Assembly: GCA_009774655.1 (NCBI GenBank) | Contig: VSOD01000089.1 | Coordinates: 1-12,449, forward strand | Direction of reading: 5' to 3' | Source of the DNA: Lachnospiraceae bacterium | GTDB taxonomy: Bacteria > Bacillota_A > Clostridia > Lachnospirales > Lachnospiraceae | DNA length: 12,449 bases | Shown here: piece by piece, positions 6,900-12,449 of the stretch | How the letters are laid out: each line of letters starts with the position of its first letter | How positions within the stretch are numbered: position 1 is the first letter of the stretch | The notes under the pieces: generated by a model | The model's database searches: none | What the model was told of the DNA's origin: nothing | Seen by the model: the letters and a program-made list of their open reading frames with translations, nothing else | Translations under genes and position numbers: made by a program

Positions 6900-8354
6900 T
6901 CATCCCTGATTCATCTGGTCCAACAGTTTGATCTTGATATCATATAGTTTACGGGACAGATCCACATATACTTTATGAGGATTTACCAGTCTGCGTGTCT
7001 CATCCCAGAGGGTGTTTTGTTCCTCCTGACAGTAGGAGCGTATCTCCATGACTTTCGGAGACGTGTAGCAGCACGTACCGCCCTGGAAGACCGGCACCAT
7101 CAGTTCACGGAGGGTATAGCTGCCGCCGGGCAGTTTCGTTTTCTTCCAGGGTTCGTGGGGATCGAAAAGAAGCAGCGGTTCCTTCTCATCAAATGTTTCT
7201 TCCACGAGGCAGATCAGATCGGCTTTAATTTTGCCGGTTTCTTTCTCATAAATACGGTAGATGGTCTTGTTGCCGGGATTGGTCACCTTCTCAGAATTCT
7301 CGGACAGCTTGATCTTGGGAATGAAGTTGCCGTCTTCGCCCATGATGGCAGCCAGTTTGTATACGCCGCCGAAGGAGGGGCAGTCTTTGGAGGTGATCAG
7401 GTGTGTGCCCACACCCCAGGAGGTGATGGCAGCGCCCTGCTCCTTCAGGCTTTGGATCAGAAACTCGTCCAGATCGTTGGAGGCGGAAATGACGGCATCC
7501 GGAAAACCGGCTTCGTCCAGCATCCTGCGGGCTTTCTTGGACAGATAGGCGAGGTCGCCGCTGTCCAGACGGATGCCGTAGAAGGTCAGGGGGATGCCTG
7601 CCGCGCGCATTTCGGTAAAGACGCGGATGGCGTTGGGAACGCCGGATTTTAAGGTATCGTAGGTGTCCACAAGCAGAATGCAGGCCGAAGGGTACATGTC
7701 GGCATAGGTCTTGAAGGCCGTGTATTCATCGGGAAAACTCATGATCCAGCTGTGGGCGTGAGTGCCTTTCACCGGGACGTCAAAAAGCTGTCCGCACAGA
7801 ACGTTGGAGGTGCCGATACAGCCGCCGATGATGGCAGCCCTGGCGCCGTAGGTGCCGGCGTCCGGTCCCTGTGCGCGGCGCAGGCCGAATTCCATGATGC
7901 CGTCGCCGTGGGCGGCATAGCAGACCCTGGCGGCCTTGGTGGCGATCAGACTCTGATGGTTGATGATATTCAGGATAGCGGTCTCTACCAGCTGTGCCTG
8001 CATGATGGGAGCGATAACTTTGATCAGCGGTTCCCGCGGAAATACCACCGTACCTTCCGGGATCGCGTAAATGTCTCCGGTGAACTTGAAATCTTTCAGG
8101 TAGTCAAGGAAGTCCTTGTCAAAGATGCCGAGACCTGCGAGGTAAGCGATATCCTGATCGTCGAAGCGCAGCTCTTTGATATATTGAATCAGCTGCTCTA
8201 AGCCTGCCGCAATGGCAAAACCGCCGTCACAGGGATTACTGCGGTAGAAGGCATCGAAAATCACGGTTTCGTTGCGGTCTTTGTTCTTGAAATAACCCTG
8301 CATCATCGTCAGCTCATATAAGTCAGTGAGCAGTGTCAGATTCTGTCTGTCCAT
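6900..8354 (-). CDS. pncB: Nicotinate phosphoribosyltransferase
   Basis: This cytoplasmic enzyme joins nicotinate and PRPP to form nicotinate mononucleotide, the first step of NAD salvage from nicotinic acid (Preiss-Handler pathway). The 484-residue chain has L-L-T-D-L-Y-E-L-T-M near 8-17, E-F-G-L-R-R-A-Q-G-P-D at 155-165, G-T-H-A-H-S-W at 197-203 (this block holds the histidine that is phosphorylated in the family), and R-L-D-S-G-D in the phosphate-binding region. The length is normal. The start at 8354 is chosen over an in-frame ATG at 8366 because the ribosome-binding site GGAGG (8360-8364) lies between them, five bases from 8354. It is the first gene of the minus-strand block. No clear terminator follows, and degV has its own promoter. 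The divergent upstream region holds candidate operators. Confidence 0.95.
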   Translation of the reverse strand: MDRQNLTLLTDLYELTMMQGYFKNKDRNETVIFDAFYRSNPCDGGFAIAAGLEQLIQYIKELRFDDQDIAYLAGLGIFDKDFLDYLKDFKFTGDIYAIPEGTVVFPREPLIKVIAPIMQAQLVETAILNIINHQSLIATKAARVCYAAHGDGIMEFGLRRAQGPDAGTYGARAAIIGGCIGTSNVLCGQLFDVPVKGTHAHSWIMSFPDEYTAFKTYADMYPSACILLVDTYDTLKSGVPNAIRVFTEMRAAGIPLTFYGIRLDSGDLAYLSKKARRMLDEAGFPDAVISASNDLDEFLIQSLKEQGAAITSWGVGTHLITSKDCPSFGGVYKLAAIMGEDGNFIPKIKLSENSEKVTNPGNKTIYRIYEKETGKIKADLICLVEETFDEKEPLLLFDPHEPWKKTKLPGGSYTLRELMVPVFQGGTCCYTSPKVMEIRSYCQEEQNTLWDETRRLVNPHKVYVDLSRKLYDIKIKLLDQMNQG

Positions 8355-8465
8355 TTTTTCCTCCATTCATCCATATCCAAAGCGTCGTTTTGCACCGAGG
8401 TACATTCTCTGTTTTGCATTTTACACCAAATGGGGAAAATAGGAAAGAGATTTGCGCAATAATTA

Positions 8466-8491
8466 ACAAGACATGTGACAAGACAGATATA
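8466..8491 (-). promoter_or_regulatory. Candidate pncB promoter and operator (ACAAGACA direct repeat)
   Basis: ACAAGACA occurs at 8466-8473 and again at 8478-8485, a 12-bp period placing both copies on roughly the same helical face. On the minus strand it follows TATATC (8486-8491), a possible -10 whose -35 is poor. A repressor bound here would cover the transcription start of pncB. NiaR, the nicotinate-responsive repressor known in Firmicutes, is a natural candidate, but I cannot check the site against its motif. Confidence 0.4.
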
Positions 8492-8568
8492 ATGTTCATG
8501 ATATGATGACAGGTCTTTGGAAGGAAAAAACGCCTGCCATGAATAAGTCAGTCCATAAAAGGAAAGAC

Positions 8569-8597
8569 TTGCAAAAATGACGGCATTGCAATATAAT
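8569..8597 (+). promoter_or_regulatory. Predicted sigma-A promoter of the DUF234 ATPase
   Basis: TTGCAA (8569-8574) and a perfect TATAAT (8592-8597) are separated by exactly 17 bp, predicting transcription from about 8604. The leader would be ~130 bases. A weaker second promoter (TTAACG at 8661, TACTAT at 8684) lies closer to the gene. Confidence 0.7.
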
Positions 8598-8665
8598 TAA
8601 CTTGAAAGTTAATAACTTGCGAGTTAATAAATCTCATGTTAACTGATTATAAGTTTATAGTTAAC
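8597..8665 (+). promoter_or_regulatory. Cluster of GTTAA-type palindromic operators
   Basis: Two nearly identical 15-bp units stand in exact tandem (8599-8613 and 8614-8628, two differences). The first forms the palindrome TTAACTTGAAAGTTAA (8597-8612), the second TAACTTGCGAGTTA (8613-8626). Downstream, GTTAACT (8638-8644) and AGTTAAC (8659-8665) form a further inverted repeat with a 14-base gap. The array begins on the last base of the -10 box and covers the predicted transcription start, the classic placement for repressor sites. The binding protein is not identified and no adjacent gene is an obvious partner. Confidence 0.65.
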
Positions 8666-8732
8666 GACATTAGAAATTTCGTTTACTATATCATACGGGG
8701 ATGGACGGTTTTCATTAGAAAAGGTGGCGTGT

Positions 8733-10145
8733 ATGTTTATCGGACGGAAAGTGGAACTGGAAGAATTGCAGAAACGGTATGAGCAGGAAGCGTTTCAACT
8801 TTTTATCCTGTATGGCCGCAGGCGGGTGGGGAAGACGACGCTGCTGAATGAATTCTGCAGAGATAAGGAGACGATTTTCTATTCTGCGGAGCAGAGTAAT
8901 GACAAGCTGAATCTGGAGAAATTTTCCCGTCAGGTCTTTGCTTATTATGGGGAGACTGCGCTGGAGCCGTTTGCCGGCTGGGAGAAGGCGCTGACTTATA
9001 TCGACAGCCGGCAGAAAGGAAAGCGGCTGATTCTGGTATTCGATGAATTCCCCTATCTGGCGCAGAAGAATAAGGCGCTGCTTTCCGTGCTGCAGCATCT
9101 GATCGACCACACGCTGCAGTATGGCCGGCTGTTTATCGTGCTGTGCGGCAGCTATATGGGATTTATGGAGAAGGAGGTTCTCGGTTCCAAAAGCCCGGTC
9201 TTTGGCAGACGGACGGGGCAGCTTCATATGAGATCCTTTGACTATAAGACGGCGATACAGTTTTTCGACGGGTTTTCCGATGAGGAGAAACTTATGCTTT
9301 ACGGCGCTTTCGGGGGAACGGCGCTGTATCTTAGGCTGGTACAAAGGGAGCGGTCTTTTGCCGAAAATATCAGGGAGTTGTTCTTGAATGTGACGGCCTA
9401 TCTCTACGAGGAACCGCTGTTATTGCTTCGTCAGGAGGTGCAGGAGCCGGGCATTTACAGCGCAGTTATCGAGGCCATCGCGTCGGGCTGCTCCAGGAGC
9501 AATGAGATCGCCATGAAGACCGGGGAAGAGCAGGCCAAATGCCTGAAATATATCAATACGCTCTGTGAGTTGGATATTCTCTATAAAGAGACGCCTTTCG
9601 GAGAAAAGGATTCTTCCCGGAAGACTTTATATGGCATATCGGACTTCATGTTCCGCTTCTGGTATCGGTATGTGTTCAGCAACAGGACGCTTCTGGAGAC
9701 GGGGGCGCAGGAGGCTGTGTGGCTGCGCCGGATAGAGCCGGATTACAGTCATTATATGGGGCTTGTGTTCGAAAGAGTCTGCCGGGATTATCTGCTTCGG
9801 GTGAACAGCGATGGCGGTCTGCCGCTTCTCTTCACGTCCATCGGCAGGTGGTGGGGAAACGATCCGGCGGAGCACAGGCAGGTGGAGATCAATCTGGTGG
9901 CACAGGACGGGAAGGATTATCTGTTCGCCGAGTGCAAGTGGCGCAGTGAGGCGCTGGATCTTACCGTTTTAAAGGAGCTTCGCAGGCGGGCGGATCTGTT
10001 TTGCCGGGAACGGGGCAGATCCTACTATTATCTCTTTTCCAGAGCAGGCTTTACGAAAGCGGTGCTTGAGGAGGCCGGGAGAGATGAGCGTGTAGTACTG
10101 GTGAGCCTGCGGGATCTTTTTGCAGGAGTGAAGGCACAGGTTTAG
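8733..10145 (+). CDS. Archaeal-type AAA ATPase with DUF234-like nuclease-fold C-terminus
   Basis: This 470-residue protein has the architecture of the ATPase_2/DUF234 family, which is widespread in bacteria and archaea and lacks a settled function. It opens with M-F-I-G-R-K, typical of the family. Walker A is G-R-R-R-V-G-K-T at 28-35 and Walker B is L-I-L-V-F-D-E-F at 99-106. A C-G-S-Y-M segment near 145 could be the sensor-1 region. A winged-helix-like stretch (about 245-310) follows, then a C-terminal domain with V-E-I-N-L-V-A at 384-390 and A-E-C-K-W at 399-403. This matches the E-I-D...E-C-K-W signature of the PD-(D/E)XK fold except that the usual Asp is Asn387. The ATG at 8733 is preferred to the GTG at 8724 because AAGG is eight bases upstream of it. 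The promoter is overlaid by palindromic operators, so expression is probably tightly repressed. A mobile-element or defence link is only a possibility. Confidence 0.85.
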   Translation: MFIGRKVELEELQKRYEQEAFQLFILYGRRRVGKTTLLNEFCRDKETIFYSAEQSNDKLNLEKFSRQVFAYYGETALEPFAGWEKALTYIDSRQKGKRLILVFDEFPYLAQKNKALLSVLQHLIDHTLQYGRLFIVLCGSYMGFMEKEVLGSKSPVFGRRTGQLHMRSFDYKTAIQFFDGFSDEEKLMLYGAFGGTALYLRLVQRERSFAENIRELFLNVTAYLYEEPLLLLRQEVQEPGIYSAVIEAIASGCSRSNEIAMKTGEEQAKCLKYINTLCELDILYKETPFGEKDSSRKTLYGISDFMFRFWYRYVFSNRTLLETGAQEAVWLRRIEPDYSHYMGLVFERVCRDYLLRVNSDGGLPLLFTSIGRWWGNDPAEHRQVEINLVAQDGKDYLFAECKWRSEALDLTVLKELRRRADLFCRERGRSYYYLFSRAGFTKAVLEEAGRDERVVLVSLRDLFAGVKAQV

Positions 10146-10207
10146 AGTTGCTGACTATAAGATAATTCTTAAGAAGAGAGAATTCAGATGCAGAAAGGGT
10201 GAAGAGT

Positions 10208-10305
10208 ATGTTGAGCATTATTTTTAACAGGGGCTCGAAGGATATCGAGGATGCAAATTATGTGTTTAGCCCGGACACATATTTTAAGTATAATTACGAA
10301 GAAAC
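10208..10305 (+). pseudogene. N-terminal remnant of a small DUF4869-like protein
   Basis: After AAAGGG (10194-10199), an ATG at 10208 starts M-L-S-I-I-F-N-R-G and continues to S-P-D-T-Y-F-K-Y-N-Y-E-E. This resembles the first ~32 residues of DUF4869-type proteins, which are about 120-150 residues long and common in Lachnospiraceae. Similarity ends near 10305. The frame then runs through a hairpin and into sequence antisense to the MerR gene, so the longer open frame to 10777 is not a believable protein. It lies 62 bases after the ATPase stop on the same strand and may once have been its operon partner. The family match is from memory of the pattern and is tentative. Confidence 0.45.
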
Positions 10306-10313
10306 ACAGACAG

Positions 10314-10343
10314 AATCACCCCTGCCGGCAGGCAGAGGTGATT
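10314..10343 (-). terminator. Strong hairpin downstream of the MerR gene, possible terminator
   Basis: AATCACC (10314-10320) pairs with GGTGATT (10337-10343), and CTGCC (10322-10326) with GGCAG (10331-10335), around a 4-base loop with one C-A mismatch. It lies 23 bases past the MerR stop. On the minus strand it is followed by a T-rich but interrupted stretch, so termination is plausible, not certain. It also marks the breakpoint of the DUF4869-like remnant and could be a small repeat element. Confidence 0.5.
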
Positions 10344-10366
10344 TCGGAAATAAAGATTCATACGGA

Positions 10367-11377
10367 CTATCTGAAGTAACGTATAAACAGCCAGAAGAGA
10401 TACGGTCCCACCATGGCGAGTACAAAGAAAGCCCAGAAGAAGCTCTGGCGGCTGATTGCCATGACGATGAACAGTACCAGCAGGAAAAACCAGGGGCCAT
10501 GGAAGAAGCTGTACAGCCGTTTGCGGGCGGGTGGGATATGTTCCAGCCCTGTTTCCAGTTCTTCCGGATTCGTCAGGGAACAGTGTATTGTTGCACCGAA
10601 ACGGTCGAAGATGCGTTCCGCCTTATATTCCAGGTTGTCAATTCTGAAAAGGGGATACATGCCTTCTTTTATGATGGTAAGATTCAGCTGGTTTTCTTCG
10701 GCGTATTGCAGGAGCGCTTCCTTAAATTCTTCTGCATTCATTACCATGGTATCCGGTTTAAAAGAAAAACCTTTTAAACGTTCAGCAGCAGAAAATTTCT
10801 GATAATCTTTAATGATCGACATAAACTTCCCTCCATTTTTCTCAATCTCATCCATTTTGCGTAGTGTCTCGTCTATGTCCAGCAGGGCCAGCTGTGGACT
10901 GAGCACCGTGTGCGGCTGCTGGGCTGTCTGTGAGGCAGCATCCTGTGCAGCAGTCTGAGCAGTCTGAGCGGTATTGCTTTGCATGGAGTCTGGTCCCATG
11001 TCGGACAGGGTGCCCGCCTTCACTTTGCTGTGCCGGAGTGTTGTCTGTGCCGCCTGGGACTTTGCCTTTTGCAGCAGATTATTACAGACATCAATGCAGG
11101 CGCTCAGTTCCTGCTGCTTCTCCTGCAGCGTTTTGAGATGCTGTGAGAGGGCTTCCGACAGTGGCTCTTCGTCCTGCAGAATCTTACGGATATCCTCCAG
11201 AGGCAGGTCCAGCTTCCGCAGCAGCTTGACAGCTTTCAGACAAATAAGGTCTTCCTTTGTATATTCACGATAATTATTCTCGGAATTTCTTGCGGGGTGC
11301 AGCAGTCCCTTCTTTTCATAGAAACGGATGTTCTGCTTCGTGATTCCCGTAAGGCGTTCCAGCTCATTAATATTCAT
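10367..11377 (-). CDS. MerR-family regulator with C-terminal membrane anchor
   Basis: This is a 336-residue transcription factor. Residues 1-70 form the MerR winged-helix DNA-binding domain (I-N-E-L-E-R-L-T-G-I-T then I-R-F-Y-E-K-K-G-L-L and N-N-Y-R-E-Y). A coiled-coil dimerisation helix follows at about 72-105. Residues 136-155 are an A/Q/T-rich linker. A region of unknown fold spans about 160-290, and two hydrophobic helices lie at about 295-309 and 312-333, ending in R-Y-F-R. Ordinary MerR proteins are 110-280 residues and soluble, so membrane tethering is the notable feature; the DNA-binding domain would face the cytoplasm. The start at 11377 is chosen because GGAGG lies eight bases upstream; the frame stays open to 11551 but that extension runs through the promoter. 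A promoter with a 19-bp spacer, typical of MerR-controlled promoters, precedes it, suggesting autoregulation. Ligand and targets are unknown. Confidence 0.87.
   Translation of the reverse strand: MNINELERLTGITKQNIRFYEKKGLLHPARNSENNYREYTKEDLICLKAVKLLRKLDLPLEDIRKILQDEEPLSEALSQHLKTLQEKQQELSACIDVCNNLLQKAKSQAAQTTLRHSKVKAGTLSDMGPDSMQSNTAQTAQTAAQDAASQTAQQPHTVLSPQLALLDIDETLRKMDEIEKNGGKFMSIIKDYQKFSAAERLKGFSFKPDTMVMNAEEFKEALLQYAEENQLNLTIIKEGMYPLFRIDNLEYKAERIFDRFGATIHCSLTNPEELETGLEHIPPARKRLYSFFHGPWFFLLVLFIVMAISRQSFFWAFFVLAMVGPYLFWLFIRYFR
10951..10968 (-). repeat. Tandem 9-bp repeat in the MerR linker
   Basis: CAGTCTGAG occurs twice head to tail (10951-10959, 10960-10968) and encodes part of the repeated A-Q-T linker of the MerR protein. 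Each unit is three codons, so copy-number change would keep the frame and alter only linker length. Confidence 0.8.
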
Positions 11378-11402
11378 GGATATGACCTCCTTTCGTAAGC
11401 CC

Positions 11403-11433
11403 AATATAAGGGATATAGTTGGTATAAGGTCAA
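11403..11433 (-). promoter_or_regulatory. MerR-type promoter with 19-bp spacer
   Basis: On the minus strand TTGACC (11428-11433) and TATATT (11403-11408) are 19 bp apart, longer than the standard 17 and characteristic of promoters that MerR proteins activate by DNA distortion. An imperfect dyad, CCAATATA (11401-11408) against TATAGTTGG (11414-11422), overlaps the spacer and -10. It drives the MerR gene starting at 11377, which suggests autoregulation. Confidence 0.65.
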
Positions 11434-11465
11434 GAAAATATGAGAAGTTTTTAAAAAAACAGAGT

Positions 11466-11921
11466 TCAGGCACGGTGGATATACATCCGTGACGGTTCGG
11501 GGTCCCCGTCGCCCTGTACCATGCAGAAGAATTCCCAGCCGTAACGTTCATAGAAGGAGGTATGGTCGGTCAAAAGATACAGCGTGTCGATGCCCTGCTC
11601 CTTCATGTCGCTGCAGACGCGGGCCAGCAGAGCGCCCGCGATACCCTGTAAGCGCCGGTCTTCTTCGGTGTAGACGGCACAGACGTTGGGAGTGAGGTCT
11701 TTCCGGTTGTGGAAATCATTCTCGATCACGCCCAGCCCGCCGATGATCCTGTCCTGTTCCAGAGCGAGATACCATTGTGGAACAGGATGGTTGCCGGCCA
11801 GACACTGCTGCATACTTTCCAGATAGGCTTCAGGCGGGATGCCCCATTTCTCGTGGAACCACTGCGCGGCAGCGGTCAGAAGTTCCGGCTGGTCTTTCAG
11901 ACGTATGATATGACGGTTCAT
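11466..11921 (-). CDS. GNAT family N-acetyltransferase
   Basis: This is a predicted acetyl-CoA-dependent acetyltransferase of 151 residues, a standard single-domain GNAT length. The acetyl-CoA pyrophosphate-binding motif is seen as D-R-R-L-Q-G-I-A-G-A-L-L at about 88-99, preceded by the beta-4 strand N-V-C-A-V-Y-T. A C-terminal H-T-S-F-Y-E-R-Y-G-W-E is the common GNAT ending that precedes the last strands. AAAGGAG about 11 bases upstream supports the start; this site lies within the last codons of the small membrane protein gene, whose stop is four bases before the ATG, so the two are translationally close and share an operon. It ends 88 bases before the MerR start, a gap holding the MerR promoter. 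The substrate is unknown and cannot be inferred from position. Confidence 0.87.
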   Translation of the reverse strand: MNRHIIRLKDQPELLTAAAQWFHEKWGIPPEAYLESMQQCLAGNHPVPQWYLALEQDRIIGGLGVIENDFHNRKDLTPNVCAVYTEEDRRLQGIAGALLARVCSDMKEQGIDTLYLLTDHTSFYERYGWEFFCMVQGDGDPEPSRMYIHRA

Positions 11922-11925
11922 AGTT

Positions 11926-12126
11926 CTATTTGCTCCTTTCGTTTCTGATCAGGTGGAGAAAAGCGCCGGCGATGATGCCGGACAGGCTTAAGAGCGTCAG
12001 ACCGGCCCACAGATAAATGGCAGTCAGGCTGTTAATGTCGTTGACAAAGATTTCTATAAAAAGAGCGGCCGCGCATACAAGAAACAAAAGCAGGCACGCG
12101 ATCCGGAATAAAAACAAACGATTCAT
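11926..12126 (-). CDS. Small two-helix membrane protein
   Basis: This 66-residue protein consists almost wholly of two hydrophobic segments, about residues 3-25 and 33-60, joined by a short acidic loop (V-N-D-I-N), with a basic C-terminus R-N-E-R-S-K. The positive end suggests both termini are cytoplasmic. GGAGG sits seven bases before the ATG, which with its operon position supports real coding despite the small size. The stop is four bases before the acetyltransferase start. I do not recognise a family; it could be an accessory or a stress-type small membrane protein. Confidence 0.75.
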   Translation of the reverse strand: MNRLFLFRIACLLLFLVCAAALFIEIFVNDINSLTAIYLWAGLTLLSLSGIIAGAFLHLIRNERSK

Positions 12127-12187
12127 GATAAACCTCCACTTCTATTCATAATGGCATGATGATACGGGATATGGACGCCTGGAATGG

Positions 12188-12449
12188 CTAACGTTTCGAG
12201 CAGGCAAAATCCGCCGCTTCCCGCAGCCATCCGAGCAGCTCCCCGTCAATCTCATCGACGCTGCCGATGATCAGATGATGCGTAAAACGGTGCGGATATG
12301 CCTCCACGGCCGCATCAATCCTGGGGGAGTCAATCCGGTAAGAAAGACCGAAAGTGACGGTGATGTATGGATCCGGACGCTCTTTTGCCCTGCGGACAGG
12401 GGTAAAGGACACTGTGCCGAACAGATGCCTGTTGACGAAGGAAATCTGG
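12188..12449 (-). CDS. DUF5655 domain protein, cut by window edge
   Basis: The minus-strand frame ending at the TAG at 12188 stays open to the window edge; a GTG at 12412 is inside the domain and is not a convincing start. The 86 visible residues read from Q-I-S-F-V-N-R-H-L-F-G through S-P-R-I-D and Y-P-H-R-F-T-H-H to D-E-I-D-G-E-L-L-G-W-L-R-E-A, closing S-K-R. This is the C-terminal pattern I associate with DUF5655, a domain of unknown function often fused to or near DUF4287. Sixty-one bases separate it from the small membrane protein downstream, so they may be co-transcribed. The N-terminal part lies outside the window. Confidence 0.7.
   Translation of the reverse strand, partial: QISFVNRHLFGTVSFTPVRRAKERPDPYITVTFGLSYRIDSPRIDAAVEAYPHRFTHHLIIGSVDEIDGELLGWLREAADFACSKR

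Noticed and set aside
6975..8201. Plus-strand open frames of 225 and 149 codons
   Set aside because: Both are antisense to nicotinate phosphoribosyltransferase, lack a convincing ribosome-binding site and show no recognisable motif.
8539..8580. A 13-residue open frame (M-N-K-S-V-H-K-R...) that could be a leader peptide
   Set aside because: The nearest GGAAGG is about 14 bases from the ATG, too far for efficient initiation, and the frame overlaps the -35 box of the ATPase promoter.
10314..10343. Hairpin considered as a CRISPR-like or REP repeat
   Set aside because: Only one copy is seen in the window, so no array or repeat family can be claimed.
10199..10777. A 192-codon plus-strand open frame
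   Set aside because: Only the first ~32 residues look like a protein. The rest passes through a hairpin and is antisense to the MerR C-terminal domain, so I kept only the N-terminal remnant.
11378..11551. N-terminal extension of the MerR protein to a start at 11551
   Set aside because: The extension reads through the MerR promoter and the antiparallel end of the acetyltransferase gene, and the ATG at 11377 has a strong GGAGG site and begins exactly where the MerR domain begins.

Overview
The window looks like the start of a contig from a gut-type Clostridia, most likely Lachnospiraceae. The evidence is strong GGAGG ribosome-binding sites, sigma-A type promoters, a DegV protein, and small lineage-typical families (a DUF4869-like fragment, a DUF5655 protein, a PD-(D/E)XK-like protein). 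The genus cannot be read from the sequence. The first 15 bases are identical to the Illumina Nextera mosaic-end adapter, so base 1 is very probably an assembly end, and the first gene is truncated there.

Region 1 (1-4404) is the end of a surface polysaccharide locus. It holds a Wzx/MATE-like flippase lacking its N-terminus, an overlapping FkbM-like methyltransferase with a G9 tract inside the gene, an opposing PD-(D/E)XK-like gene with its own intrinsic terminator, and a UDP-glucuronate decarboxylase (UDP-xylose synthase). The first two genes are visibly AT-rich compared with the rest of the window, as is common for transferred glycan clusters. Directly after UDP-xylose synthase lies the last ~60 codons of a zinc-type alcohol dehydrogenase, with the rest of that gene missing.

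Region 2 (4602-8354) is a minus-strand block of housekeeping-type genes. In transcription order these are nicotinate phosphoribosyltransferase, then a DegV fatty-acid-binding protein with its own promoter and a stem-loop at the predicted mRNA 5' end, then an Eis-like N-acetyltransferase. The long open frame antisense to the last two is a shadow.

Region 3 (8355-10366) has a ~370-base divergent intergenic region rich in regulatory repeats. These include an ACAAGACA direct repeat next to the nicotinate gene and a cluster of GTTAA-type palindromes on the promoter of the next gene. That gene is a plus-strand archaeal-type AAA ATPase with a DUF234-like nuclease-fold C-terminus. It is followed by a short, apparently broken DUF4869-like gene start and a strong hairpin.

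Region 4 (10367-12449) is again minus strand. A DUF5655 protein (cut by the window edge), a two-helix small membrane protein and a GNAT acetyltransferase form a probable operon. Next comes a MerR-family regulator with its own promoter (19-bp spacer) and two C-terminal membrane helices, so it is probably membrane-anchored.

No tRNA, rRNA, CRISPR array or intact insertion sequence was seen. The most unusual items are the membrane-anchored MerR regulator, the GTTAA operator array controlling the DUF234 ATPase, the in-gene G9 tract, and two gene remnants marking past rearrangement.
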